Shown: piece by piece, positions 19,301 through 27,729 of the stretch
Layout of the letters: each line of letters opens with the position of its first letter
Position numbering within the stretch: position 1 is the stretch's first letter
From: Chloroflexi bacterium TSY
GTDB taxonomy: Bacteria > Chloroflexota > Anaerolineae > Caldilineales > Caldilineaceae
Assembly: GCA_019217005.1 (NCBI GenBank)
Contig: JAHBNG010000029.1
Coordinates: forward strand, 76,817 to 140,816
Reading direction: 5' to 3'
Length of the DNA: 64,000 nt
Position numbers and translations under genes: made by a program
Notes under the pieces: generated by a model
What the model was told of the DNA's origin: nothing
Databases searched by the model: none
What the model saw: the letters and a program-made list of their open reading frames with translations, nothing else

Positions 19301-19649
19301 CTCCAATATCAGATTCATCAGGTTTGTGTAGGTAGCTGTCGCGAATGGTCTGCAATCGCTCTTCATAGCTGCTGCCCAGCCCGAAACTGTTGTCTATGGA
19401 ACGCCTAAGCACATCCGCCGCCAGCCGAACGGTTGGCAGTTTCGCAAACGCTTCTGCCTGTTTACGCCAGTTGCCAAACCACAAGAGCAATTCATCGCTG
19501 CGTGTCTCGCGCAGCGATTCCATTTTGGTCAGCGCTTCCTTTTGCAAGGTATTACGGGCCGTCAGATAAGCACCGCCCCCGACAACAATCAGCAGGACAA
19601 CGCTCACGACGACAAACACGACAATCAACTTTGCGTGTAGACTTTTCAT
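16314..19649 (-). CDS. Hybrid sensor: Cache-HAMP-histidine kinase-receiver-PP2C phosphatase
   Basis: 1111 aa. Order: N-terminal helix (about 5-28), extracellular dCache-type region (35-335), second helix (345-370), HAMP, HisKA with SHELRTPLNGI (His near 451), HATPase (N-box VQQILHNLVGNAIKF; G-boxes DTGIGIPEEEF and GGTGLGLAVTKQ), receiver (VLIVDDEPVN, phospho-Asp in LIILDVMMPR near 781, Lys in YLTKPIS) and a C-terminal SpoIIE/PP2C phosphatase (VGGDYYDV, IGDVTGHGLESG, VVLYTDGITEAQ, FDDITLLV). All catalytic motifs are intact. It should convert an external signal into dephosphorylation of a STAS-type partner. Its gene follows the solute-binding protein by 24 bp, and the slr1659-type STAS gene lies 2.6 kb further along the same strand. 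Confidence 0.92.
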   Translation of the reverse strand: MKSLHAKLIVVFVVVSVVLLIVVGGGAYLTARNTLQKEALTKMESLRETRSDELLLWFGNWRKQAEAFAKLPTVRLAADVLRRSIDNSFGLGSSYEERLQTIRDSYLHKPDESDIGDGSAYSSAHARFHPFFQEHRTIFGYTDILLVTPTGDVIYSVLKKADLGVNLRQTPYAETNIGQAFQLASTIAEADFTTYVDFAFYEPSAEAAAFLSAPIFNTKDEFVGVLILQMPIDIMNTVLNQRAGFGETGESYAVGTDLLFRNDSRFLQQLDTDSTVLNEHFIVDTVASRTALAGKKGSQVIDDYRGAPVLSAWTPVVIQEPIPELDWDGVTWALVAEVAAAEALKPAADLLLLFLAVGILVGLIALGSAFLIARQIARPIQRLTETAEQIARGDLSQQAEVTSQDEIGHLAQSFNTMTRQLRDSFERLEEQNAELQRLDHLKDEFLANTSHELRTPLNGIIGLAESLIDGATGPLSKPTTHNLDLIVSSGKRLASLVNDILDFSKLKNQEFELQHKPLDIHTLAEVILTLSQPLVGHKPLALIDETAGDLPLVEGDENRVQQILHNLVGNAIKFTEEGQVTVSAQVRGSDLAIAIADTGIGIPEEEFDHIFESFEQADGTTARNYGGTGLGLAVTKQLVELHGGQIWVESEVGVGSTFTFTLPLADKNWTAVERAAVPIETVTKVRTYAPPPNCTNNGMGGVPATAIANGEWADEMELADFKPAISAGRYRVLIVDDEPVNLQVLSNHLAVRDYEVVQAQSGIDAQELIASGDRFDLIILDVMMPRISGYEVCQKIRRTYSANELPVVLLSAKNQVADLVAGLQAGANDYLTKPISKDELLARIETHLNLKELLVENLRMGTELAVTQRLQKMILPTEAELAQVDGLDIAGYMESADEVGGDYYDVLQQNGRVKIGIGDVTGHGLESGVVMLMTQMGVRTLLTSEKRDPVRFLDVLNRSLYDNVQRIEAGKNLTLSLLDYTAIGDEGGQLRLSGQHEDVIIVREGGEVELVDTTDLGFPVALDDDIADFIDETIIDLASGDGVVLYTDGITEAQNMDKELYELERLTESVSRHWGKPSAEAIKDAVLADVLTYVGEQKIFDDITLLVMRQK

Positions 19650-19673
19650 AGACTCTTACTCTTCGTAGTTGCC

Positions 19674-21131
19674 CTATCTTGCCATGATGACACGTGTCTC
19701 GTCGACTGCCGTGTCCAGCCCAGGCTTGACTTCTACATTGCCCAGCATGATCTGCTGCAACTGTGGATACCAGAGATCGGAGAAGGCGATCCACTCTTTG
19801 ATTTGGGGGGGCGTAAAGAAATCTTCGTTGATCTGTGCCTGCGCAATTGCCAGACGTTTGCTGTCCAGGGCAACATCCGAGCTTGACGCGTCTGCAATAA
19901 TACGTGCCCAGACGTCATCGCGCACTGGTAATGGCCCCAATTGTGCTTCTTCATAGAGCACTCGCTCAGAAGTGAGGAACTTGAGCAATTGAGCAGCGGC
20001 CTCTTTGTGTTCGCTGGCAGCTGCAATCGAAAATCCGTGCGCACCCCCCCAGCCTGTGTGCACATCACCAAGCAGGCCTACCGGGCCACGCGCGATGCCA
20101 AACCTGCCCGCTACAACACAGTTTTCAGGATCTTGAACGTAGTTGTACCAGTTATGCCATTCTAGATAGAAGGCGATTTGGCCATCGCAAAAATTCTGAG
20201 CCACTTCCAGCCACAGATAGTCAGTGGTATCAGGAGGAATGTAGCCATTGATATACAGATCGTGCACCCAGGTTGCAGCCAAGACACCAGCGTCGCTATT
20301 GAAGATGGGATTTAGATTTCCATCAAAATACTGTCCGCCGTTGACAACCAAAAGCTCCATAAACCGTCCCGTAAGGGCTTCTTCTCGACCCGCAAATTGC
20401 GTACCATAGACATCACAGCAGGTCGTGAAAAATTCGGCCATATCATACATCTGATCCAGTGTCTCAGGCGGTGCAAGGGGATAACCATATTGTTCTGCAA
20501 ACACTTGCTGGTTCTGCGGGTCATCAAATAGATCTGTACGATAGTATAATCCAGAGATATCGCCATGACGCGGCATCAACCAGAGATGTCCATCCTTGGT
20601 CGAGCCATCCAGAATGGCCTTGCTGAATGGTGCCAGTTCTTCCGGAGAAAAGTATGATTCTAGCGGTTCCAGAAAGTCTATATACTGTGGGAAAAAGCTA
20701 GTATGATTCCAGGCAATATCGAACGCCACTGTGCCTGCCTGATACTGTTCCTTCAGATAGTGGTCCACTTCAAAATTATCCTTGCTCATGTAAATAATTT
20801 CAGTGGTTGCGCCCGTGGCCTCTTCAAAAATGCTCAAGGATTCATACATGGCCTCAAAGATTACGGCCCCGCCGATTGTGGCGAGGCGCAGATGCACCCC
20901 AGACAAGTCCTGCTCTAATCCAGCATACTGAGGCTCTAGAGATGTTGCGGACTTTGAGGCGATAGGCACTGGTGTTGATGTTGGGTCCAGAGAAGGTTCC
21001 AGGTTGGGAGACAATGTCGGCTCTGGAGTGGGTGGCGACGTTGGTGCTGGCGCGGAACGTGTGCGATTATAAGCACTCCAAAGTGCCGTGAACAGAAGGA
21101 TAACTATGATTGATAAATAGATACGGTTCAT
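19674..21131 (-). CDS. Family 1 extracellular solute-binding protein (signalling partner)
   Basis: 485 aa. An N-terminal hydrophobic helix (IYLSIIVILLFTALWSAY) has no lipobox Cys, so it probably anchors the protein. A Pro/Thr/Ser-rich linker spans about residues 25-65. The body is a type-2 periplasmic binding protein: LATIGGAVIFEAMYESLSIF, then FDIAWNHTSFFPQYID, GLYYRTDLFDDPQN and the late GFSIAAASEHKEAAAQLLKF typical of sugar-binding ABC proteins. No transporter permease or ATPase is nearby. Instead it lies 24 bp upstream of the Cache/kinase/PP2C gene. I infer that it binds a ligand, likely a carbohydrate, and presents it to that receptor. Confidence 0.85.
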   Translation of the reverse strand: MNRIYLSIIVILLFTALWSAYNRTRSAPAPTSPPTPEPTLSPNLEPSLDPTSTPVPIASKSATSLEPQYAGLEQDLSGVHLRLATIGGAVIFEAMYESLSIFEEATGATTEIIYMSKDNFEVDHYLKEQYQAGTVAFDIAWNHTSFFPQYIDFLEPLESYFSPEELAPFSKAILDGSTKDGHLWLMPRHGDISGLYYRTDLFDDPQNQQVFAEQYGYPLAPPETLDQMYDMAEFFTTCCDVYGTQFAGREEALTGRFMELLVVNGGQYFDGNLNPIFNSDAGVLAATWVHDLYINGYIPPDTTDYLWLEVAQNFCDGQIAFYLEWHNWYNYVQDPENCVVAGRFGIARGPVGLLGDVHTGWGGAHGFSIAAASEHKEAAAQLLKFLTSERVLYEEAQLGPLPVRDDVWARIIADASSSDVALDSKRLAIAQAQINEDFFTPPQIKEWIAFSDLWYPQLQQIMLGNVEVKPGLDTAVDETRVIMAR

Positions 21132-21229
21132 TTGCGCTCAGTCCTCCTTAGTAACTAGGGGATAGATAGGTCGAATTTACTGCTGCTTCATTACTATACT
21201 TTTCACTGCCATAGATGAGATTGAATTTG

Positions 21230-21697
21230 ACCATGAATAGTCGAGAGAACAGGCGAATTTATTCTCACCGATGAGCGAGTGAAGTATAACAATGTAATAT
21301 CATCATACACTTCGTGATCGCCGATATGCATCATTATGTCAGCGATCACAGCTTCCTTGATCACGTCTAAGGTTTTGCCCCTTCACATAGCCGCCCACTT
21401 CGTTGGTCGGTTCCATGTAGCCAGCGATGTCCTGCCCGGCTACTGCCGCCAATTCCTCGTGGCTCGGTAGAATCATGGGGCGTTACGTCCAGTTCGGCGC
21501 CATGCGCAGATTTGTTCCGTCAGTTGTTCGTTGAGGGCCTGGATCTCCTCGTTGACCACGGCCAGTTGGGCGGTTCGTTCTACAACCTTCTCTTCCAGAG
21601 TGTTGCAGAGGGTGGCGTTTTCAATGGAGATGATAGTCTGCGCGAGAGCAGGTTCAAGACTTCCAACGGATTCAATGGCTTTGTCATAATTGGCCAT
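21230..21697 (-). pseudogene. Decayed GAF/PP2C phosphatase gene
   Basis: Minus-strand pieces match a second sensor phosphatase: the tail of a GAF domain and coiled coil (ISIENATLCNTLEEKVVERT, AVVNEEIQALNEQLTEQ), then after a frameshift ILPSHEELAAVAGQDIAGYM and PTNEVGG, then directly, in another frame, the last segment of a PP2C domain (DVIKEAVIADIMMHIGDHEV, YDDITLL). The middle of the phosphatase domain, about 150 residues, is deleted. The segments resemble those of the intact protein at 16314-19649, so this is the wreck of a related gene. Confidence 0.75.
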
Positions 21698-21882
21698 CTT
21701 GAGACAAGATCAAAGCATTCTGAATCATTTACGGTTCGCGGATGAACCGCACTAGTTACTCGAGTCCTATTTGATATTGCTCATGAAAGGAAGAGAGTTT
21801 GACTATAGTATTTGAGGTGAATCGGTGAAGTAAACAACAGAGAACAGGTACCCACGAAGTCTTGATGTAATCGTGATATCGA

Positions 21883-22488
21883 TCATATCAGAACCATAGG
21901 TCTCTGTCTATAGTACTTGGGTACTAACACCTCCTTTCGTAAACATAATCTTCGACTCAGAATTGGGATTGCCGCGGCCGCCGCGCGGGAACAACTGATA
22001 CCGATCACGCCCACAATCGTTGGGTCGGCCGCAATTTTCTGTGCAGCGATCCCTCCTCCTGCGCTGCTACAGAGCGAATCTTCACCGACCAGTTCGATCT
22101 CATGTTTCAAAAACGGCCCGTGATCGCTCAAGGCAATTTCGATGCCGCCTTTTGCATCTTCGTCCAAGTTGGCGGTTGCGCCTGAGGTGGAAAGCATATA
22201 GGCGAACAGAAAGTGCATGGTCGCAAGCGACTGCTACGCAAACAAATCCACTAATTCGAGTGACATCTTTAATCCGTTTTTTCACGAAGTGGGCGTTTCG
22301 CCAACGGATTTCCTGTATCAGACTGGAATTTGAATCCCAGGCCGCAAAGTACGCGATTGCCCTACCACACAGCCAAGTTCATCTTGAGAGAGCGCTTGCA
22401 TAGCGTTCTCTTTCTCTGCTGAGCGGCAGGCGGAAAGCAGCAACATCAGCAGCAGTGTCCATCCTAAGATTTTCTTTTTTTTGTTCAT
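21883..22488 (-). pseudogene. Decayed substrate-binding lipoprotein gene (branched-chain amino acid type)
   Basis: Start at ATG 22488: lipoprotein signal with lipobox LLLSAC, then reading frame breaks. Further on (22200-21990) comes a clear Leu/Ile/Val-binding-protein-like segment: GGIEIALSDHG, HEIELVGEDSLCSSAGG, AAQKIAADPTIVGVIGISCS and AAAAIPILS, followed by another break. Several stops and frameshifts rule out function. Next to the decayed PP2C gene it forms a second binding protein/sensor pair, parallel to the intact pair downstream. Confidence 0.75.
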
Positions 22489-22845
22489 ACTTTTGCTTAC
22501 CCTGAATGAGATAGGACATTAACATGTTATCGTTAAACGTTTATATTTGTACCAAGCAGGCATAAATCGGCCATGTTGCCCTGCCCTTTTCAAGACCACC
22601 AGAGAATGGTCCTGCCGCTGGGTGTAAAGGGGGGTCTATAGGCGCATATGCCCGATTCTTCGAATCGACGCGATAGATGAGCTACCACCGCTATTTGCAG
22701 TCGTGAAATTTCCTGGGAATCCCTTGCTCGACTAAAAAGTGGAGAGCATTCTCTTCATAAAACAAGTGCTGATCGCCATCCATGAATGAGTGTGGTATAG
22801 TTGGTCAATAGTAGATAAAAAGAGCTATCTCTAAGGACTTGAACG
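22489..22845. other. Intergenic region
   Basis: Divergent region between the decayed lipoprotein gene and the beta-propeller lipoprotein. It must hold the promoter of the latter, but I see no convincing -35/-10 pair. An AAGGAC 7 bp before ATG 22846 is a modest ribosome binding site. Confidence 0.4.
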
Positions 22846-25206
22846 ATGAATCCAACTCGAAAATCGCCCGTTTTTTTGTTTGTTTTTATAGGAGTGATAA
22901 TACTCTTTCTGTTAGCCTGTGGACGAAATCAATCTGAAGATGAAAGCGTTTCGATCTCTGTTGCTCTGACTCAGACTGCCTCAGCTTTAGAAACCAACGA
23001 TGCATCCGTTCCGCCAGAGACATCAACCCCTGTACCAACGCCAACAGAAAATCCATCGCCAACTTCTGCCCCCACAACTGTTTCATCGACTGACACCTCT
23101 TCCGCCGACACCGCTTCTACAGAATCATTATCGACAGAGGCCACTCAACCCGATCTCATCCGAACCGCAGCCATTGAATTTGATATCGAGTTGGATCCAG
23201 AAGATCCTCGTGGGGTCAACGTGATTCCATTGCGTATTGGAGGCGATGTAGAACAGTGGGCTGCTTTTACGACTGGGATTCGGGATTTTGAGAAAGAGAT
23301 TGATCATCAGCTTGCCATCTACTCTTGGAATAGAGACAAAGCTACATGGCAACTGCTAGACATGACAACGCTTGGCAAAATGGATGATCCAGCTAACCCT
23401 GGCCCTGATTATCTTAGCGAGTTTTCTGTTTCGCAGGTCCCTATCACCCCTGACCGAGTTTGGCTAGAAATTGTGGGTGGCGTGGGTGCTCACAGCGGGG
23501 TCTATCAGATCTATAGCTTTGACGGAACAGAGTTAGCATTTCAGTTGACGGGGTTCAGCTCAAATCCAGGGGCTGGGGCGATCAGAGACTTAAATGGCGA
23601 TGGGATTGGAGACGTGCTGCTCAATGCCACTGATTACTACGTTTTCTGCTATGCGTGTGGTGTGCGTGAGGTGCATGATGAGGTCATGCGTTGGGATGGG
23701 ACACGGTTTGTTCCAGTAGAATTAATCAAATTTCGAGAAGAGGTATCCGAAATCTTGCGGGAACCAAACAATCGCGCGGTTGACTTAGCCAATGCCGGTC
23801 TGTGGAAAGATGCAGCCAATGAAATGGCGGCAGCAGCATCTCTCAACGAAATGCCTGCTTCGATCACAGAAAGCAACATCACCGATTTTCTCTGGAACTC
23901 CGCCTACATTCGCCATAACGCATCTGCCAAACGGGATGCAATCGGAACACGCGACGAAGGGTACCCAGTGATGGGCTATCTTTTTTATGGGGATTATGCA
24001 GCCGCTATCGATGAATTACGTCGCTACGAACCGCAGGAGATCTTCAGCTTAGAGTCACCTCTGTTTGTGGGCACGGTCGCCGAAGGTTGGACGGCAGAGA
24101 TGGGGGGCCGAATCGAAACGGAGGTGACACCAGCGTTAGCATTGAGACCCGATTTGGCTGCTGCACATTATTTGCTCGGCTGGGCACAATGGCTAAAATT
24201 AGCGCAGGGCTCTGAACCATCTTCCACAGCGCCTGCCAGTACAATCGATGCGATTACGCAAGCCCGTTCATTGGCACCAGATGAACCATTCTATCAAGCT
24301 AGCCTTGCGTTTCTACGTGGCGAACCTTCCAGTGAAACAGGGGGACAATCAGAGGCAAGTTCTGATACTCGTGCTGACTCATCGCCAGTTGAGCGACCTC
24401 TCGCGGGACACATTTTCTATTCTGCCCAAGACCCGATTGAGGAGCGTTACTACGTGCAGGTCTTTGGCGTAGCAGATGGGACAAAGACCAAAATCGTCGA
24501 GGACGCTATCCAGCCCCGGCAACAACCCAGTGGATCTCGTCTCGCGTTTTATAGCACACGCAATGATATGTTAGGCGTCGGTGGGTTTGATGTGGAAAGT
24601 GGTGAGCGACTTCGCTTCTCGTTCAACACGGAAGATGCTTATCCAGCATGGAACGCAGCGGGAAACAAACTGGTCTTTGCCAGCAACCGACATGGCGACC
24701 GCAACTGGCGCATCTATCGGACTTGGGCAGATGGGAACGATCAGGTTGATGTGTTGGGTTTTGGTCGAGATCCAGATTGGCATCTGGCCAGCAACCGAGT
24801 TGTCTTCAAAGGCTGCGACGATGTCGGAAACTCTTGTGGCATCTGGCTCATGAACGACGATGGCAGCGAACGACAGCCATTGACAAATAATCCAGGTGAC
24901 GCCCGCCCGCGGTGGTCGCCGGATGGACGTTTTGTTGTCTTCATGAGCGACCAGCGTGATGGGAATTGGGAACTATATATAGCCGACGTTGCCAGTCGCA
25001 TCGTATCACGACTGAGCAACAATGCGGCCAATGATGGTTTGCCTGTTTATAGTCCTGACGGCAGCCAAATTGCTTGGGTCAGTGATCGAAATAGTGAATG
25101 GCAAATTTTGACCGTCTCAAGTCAAGGTGGTAGCGCACAATTGCTCACACCAGTCGAAGGCAATCTACCGAATTGGTTAGAGCATGGGTTGGATTGGGTA
25201 CCGTAA
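22846..25206 (+). CDS. Lipoprotein with C-terminal TolB/PD40-type beta-propeller
   Basis: 786 aa. The signal peptide ends in a lipobox (FLLAC, Cys about residue 25), followed by a Ser/Thr/Pro linker to about residue 100. The middle part (105-310) contains an FG-GAP/EF-like motif, AIRDLNGDGIGDVLL. Residues about 320-490 are Ala-rich and helical, probably tetratricopeptide-like (HYLLGWAQWLKLAQG). The C-terminal 260 residues hold repeated propeller blades such as DARPRWSPDGRFVVFMSDQR, DGLPVYSPDGSQIAWVSDRN and AYPAWNAAGNKLVFASNRHG, as in TolB and WD40-like PD40 proteins. It is anchored on the outer face of the membrane. The propeller likely binds a protein or glycan; function unknown. It stands alone. 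Confidence 0.82.
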   Translation: MNPTRKSPVFLFVFIGVIILFLLACGRNQSEDESVSISVALTQTASALETNDASVPPETSTPVPTPTENPSPTSAPTTVSSTDTSSADTASTESLSTEATQPDLIRTAAIEFDIELDPEDPRGVNVIPLRIGGDVEQWAAFTTGIRDFEKEIDHQLAIYSWNRDKATWQLLDMTTLGKMDDPANPGPDYLSEFSVSQVPITPDRVWLEIVGGVGAHSGVYQIYSFDGTELAFQLTGFSSNPGAGAIRDLNGDGIGDVLLNATDYYVFCYACGVREVHDEVMRWDGTRFVPVELIKFREEVSEILREPNNRAVDLANAGLWKDAANEMAAAASLNEMPASITESNITDFLWNSAYIRHNASAKRDAIGTRDEGYPVMGYLFYGDYAAAIDELRRYEPQEIFSLESPLFVGTVAEGWTAEMGGRIETEVTPALALRPDLAAAHYLLGWAQWLKLAQGSEPSSTAPASTIDAITQARSLAPDEPFYQASLAFLRGEPSSETGGQSEASSDTRADSSPVERPLAGHIFYSAQDPIEERYYVQVFGVADGTKTKIVEDAIQPRQQPSGSRLAFYSTRNDMLGVGGFDVESGERLRFSFNTEDAYPAWNAAGNKLVFASNRHGDRNWRIYRTWADGNDQVDVLGFGRDPDWHLASNRVVFKGCDDVGNSCGIWLMNDDGSERQPLTNNPGDARPRWSPDGRFVVFMSDQRDGNWELYIADVASRIVSRLSNNAANDGLPVYSPDGSQIAWVSDRNSEWQILTVSSQGGSAQLLTPVEGNLPNWLEHGLDWVP

Positions 25207-25281
25207 AACCTAATGAATTGTCAATTGCTGAATCGTTCAGCAGAGTTCTTGGAGTACTGTCGAGAAATAAATGGCTCTTTC

Positions 25282-25404
25282 GGATCTCAGGGGTTGAGAA
25301 GAACGCCACCGGTTCAAACCGGTGTCTAGCAAAGGAAACCTGCTTAAGCGGGCTTGGGTTAGCAGACGTCGAATTCATTCGGCGGTGTCAACCCCCTGAG
25401 ATCC
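25282..25404. repeat. Nested palindromic element (123 bp)
   Basis: Outer arms GGATCTCAGGGGTTGA (25282-25297) and TCAACCCCCTGAGATCC (25388-25404) are almost perfectly complementary. Inside lies a small hairpin, CACCGGTT-CAAA-CCGGTG, and a second arm pair around CCTGCTTAAGCGGGCTT. It lies between two convergent genes and could act as a bidirectional terminator, or it may be a REP-like mobile palindrome. Single copy in this window. Confidence 0.7.
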
Positions 25405-25420
25405 TGTTGAGCCAAATAAA

Positions 25421-26404
25421 TTACCGATTGGCTAATTGGTAGATTTTTTCTCGTGTCTCGCGCCAGGAGATCTTACTCAACCCCATCTTCTGGCGTAAGC
25501 GTTCTTCTAGTTGGCCCATTCGATAATCACGGACAGCACATGTCCAGCGAAGCGTCTCGAATCCGACTTGTAATCGGGTGATACCTGCCCGAGTCCCCAC
25601 CTCATCTAAGACATATTCCAGGTTTCGCGGCGTGCATTCAAATAGATGGTTTTCCGGTTTATATTCCTCAAGATATTGATTGAAGGCCGGTACAATATTG
25701 GGATGCAATACGATGGTACGATTTTTGTGCGCATGACGTTCTTCGGGATAGCGAATGAAAACTTCCGGCGCTTGTTCATTGCTGATGTCCAAGTCTGTGA
25801 TCAAGAGACGCGCACATTCTGCCTTTTTGATGCCTGTCTGCGTTAAAAGACTGACCAGCATATAGGGCCGTGCATCTGGGTTATTGCGATCCCAAAGATA
25901 ATCTTGTGCGGCACGTTGCAATTTGGCGACTTCTCCATCTGTCAAGATCTTGGGCAACGGTGGGCGTGCAGGTTGTTGCACAACTGGCTCTGCCGGATCG
26001 GTCCCGATCACACCAATGCCGTGAACCCAACTAAAGAACACTTTTAGAGTTGTAATGCGACGTGCCAGGGTCTTGGCACTACAGGGTTTGCCCCGTTCAT
26101 GTTGCAACCACTCTAAGAACCCCTCTAAATGCTTGGTCATAATCTGGTGAAGGGGCGTTTCCGCCTGCATAAATTTGACGAATATTTTCAGATCATTGCG
26201 GAAAGCTTTGATGGTATTTTCACTAAAGCCTTTGCGCACCATATATTCGTCAAATGTCTCGACTCCAGTGGCCAGAGAACTATCTGCACGCAACGGTGGC
26301 TTGGGGTCAAGCATTGTGTCTTTTTCAGCGGATTCTGTCTGTTCAGTGATGATAGGATCCGTTGCGTCTTCTACGTTTCTATCGGGTGTTTGAATCGTTT
26401 CCAT
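25421..26404 (-). CDS. Tyrosine recombinase homologue with substituted catalytic residues
   Basis: About 327 aa from ATG 26404; a TTG 39 bp upstream is less likely. Residues 50-150 form a SAM-like core-binding domain (YMVRKGFSENTIKAFRNDLK, KTLARRITTLKVFFSWV). The C-terminal part aligns to XerC/D-type catalytic domains, but the catalytic set is damaged. The first Arg is Lys (TGIKKAEC where TGLRxSE is usual), the HxxR box reads ETLRW (His to Glu), and the second His of LLGH is Leu (KMGLSKISW). The tyrosine-like position is kept in EKIYQLA. It may still bind DNA but is unlikely to recombine it. No attachment sites or cargo are seen beside it. Confidence 0.75.
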   Translation of the reverse strand: METIQTPDRNVEDATDPIITEQTESAEKDTMLDPKPPLRADSSLATGVETFDEYMVRKGFSENTIKAFRNDLKIFVKFMQAETPLHQIMTKHLEGFLEWLQHERGKPCSAKTLARRITTLKVFFSWVHGIGVIGTDPAEPVVQQPARPPLPKILTDGEVAKLQRAAQDYLWDRNNPDARPYMLVSLLTQTGIKKAECARLLITDLDISNEQAPEVFIRYPEERHAHKNRTIVLHPNIVPAFNQYLEEYKPENHLFECTPRNLEYVLDEVGTRAGITRLQVGFETLRWTCAVRDYRMGQLEERLRQKMGLSKISWRETREKIYQLANR

Positions 26405-26692
26405 GACACTCGTTTTCCAGATCTCATTCTCAATAGACCACAATCATCTAATTCCCTCAACTTTGCTTAGAGCGTGTCTTGAGCCTTCAGTTCACTCGGG
26501 AGTCACACAATTACAGTCTCTCTATCTTCGGTTCAACATCAACTACTCTATTTCGTATAGCTACATATCGATCGGTTTAATGTATGTGGCAATATCAAGA
26601 TTGTCAACTCCACAATTTTCGCTCATTTCCCCAATGTGTGCAAACTGCTGCTTGTTTGCTAGAGGAAGTCTTTATTGCACACATTTGTGATA
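26405..26692. other. Intergenic region with a diverged family A-like palindrome
   Basis: About 26628-26692 has inverted arms (AATGTGTGCAAA / TTGCACACATTTGTG) resembling family A in size and layout but diverged. No gene seen. It lies exactly where the reading frame of the next gene fragment starts. Confidence 0.4.
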
Positions 26693-26932
26693 GATGAGTC
26701 ACGATCTTACCAACCGAAGATAGTATTGGTGTTTGGGATCCACTCATCACAGCACCCGCAAACACGCCAACGCCTACACCCACAAACACACCGAATCCAA
26801 CGCCTACACCCACGAACACACCAAATCCAGGGGTTCTTGCACCAAAGAGCTTGCCTGAAATGGAAGAACCAGACGCACCGCTGGATCAAAAGCTATGGTT
26901 ACCACTCATTTTAACGAACTGACGTCGTAATC
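26693..26932 (+). pseudogene. 3' remnant of a secreted protein with PT-rich linker
   Basis: A stop at about 26693 is followed by an open frame of about 75 codons without a good start: LPTEDSIGVWDP, then a repeated Pro/Thr/Asn linker (PTPTPTNTPNP twice), then a C-terminus KLWLPLILTN. The PT linker and terminal LPLIL motif match secreted proteins typical of Chloroflexota. The upstream part is missing, apparently replaced by a palindromic element, so this is a gene relict. Confidence 0.5.
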
Positions 26933-26943
26933 GAATAGCCGTG

Positions 26944-27729
26944 TCAGCGCAACCGCGCCCGAATCGCAACGCTAAGTTGTTCCACCAGAACCACAATGAG
27001 GAGAACGACAACTGTTAGGGTGGCTACTTTATCATATTGGAAAGCGCGGATATAAAGTTGGATGTAGAAACCAATCCCCCCAGCCCCAACGAGGCCCAAC
27101 ACCAACGAATCACGGAAGTTAAGCTCGAAGCGAAAGAGCGTATCTCGGGCCAAATCAGGTGCCACTTGGGTCAATACGGCAAAGCGTACGCGTTGCCACC
27201 AAGTGGCACCAGCGCTGTCGAGGGCCTCAACCGGGCCACGACGGGCGTTTTCAAATGCCTCTGCATAAAATTTGCCCAACATGCCTGTTGAGTGAACCGC
27301 GACAGCCAATACACCGGGGAACGGCCCCAATCCGACAGTGCTGACAAAAACCAATGCCAACAGAATCATGGGGATGGCACGCAGAATACTCAATAGCCAT
27401 CTAATCGGTTGATGCACCCAAGCTGGGGACAAATTCGTGGCGGCCAGTACACCTAAAAAGAAAGAGGCCGCGGCGCTTAACACTGTGCCCAGTAGGGCAA
27501 TCTGTATCGTTTCCCCAGTGGCCTGGAGAACGGTTGTGGCGACCTCCATATCAGGCGGCATCATGCGGCTGAAAAAATCAGCCATGCGCGGCAACCCGAT
27601 GACAAGCTTACCAAAGGCGAAGTCAGAACCACGCCAAGCCCACGCGACTAGTGCGATAAAGAGCAGAATACCGCCTGTGCGCAGTAGGCTTTGGCGTAGC
27701 GAGGGACGTGGAAATTCTAGAGCTGTCAC
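26944..27729 (-). CDS. phnE: Phosphonate-type ABC transporter permease
   Basis: 261 aa, GTG start overlapping the phnC stop (GTGA at 27726-27729). About six membrane helices. The binding-protein-dependent transport signature is EALDSAGATWWQRVRFAVLT, and the C-terminal part FELNFRDSLVLGLVGAGGIG is typical of PhnE. It forms the membrane channel for uptake of phosphonates or related oxyanions (phosphite, phosphate), driven by PhnC. It is the last gene of phnD-phnC-phnE. Confidence 0.9.
   Translation of the reverse strand: MTALEFPRPSLRQSLLRTGGILLFIALVAWAWRGSDFAFGKLVIGLPRMADFFSRMMPPDMEVATTVLQATGETIQIALLGTVLSAAASFFLGVLAATNLSPAWVHQPIRWLLSILRAIPMILLALVFVSTVGLGPFPGVLAVAVHSTGMLGKFYAEAFENARRGPVEALDSAGATWWQRVRFAVLTQVAPDLARDTLFRFELNFRDSLVLGLVGAGGIGFYIQLYIRAFQYDKVATLTVVVLLIVVLVEQLSVAIRARLR

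Noticed and set aside
25300..25345. Possible tRNA because of GGTTCAAACC
   Set aside because: The motif is part of a small palindrome; there is no acceptor stem, anticodon arm or CCA-compatible layout around it.
26604..26889. Minus-strand frames rich in Gly/Val or Cys/Trp repeats
   Set aside because: They are antisense readings of the PT-rich linker repeats of the secreted-protein relict, with no start site or conserved feature.
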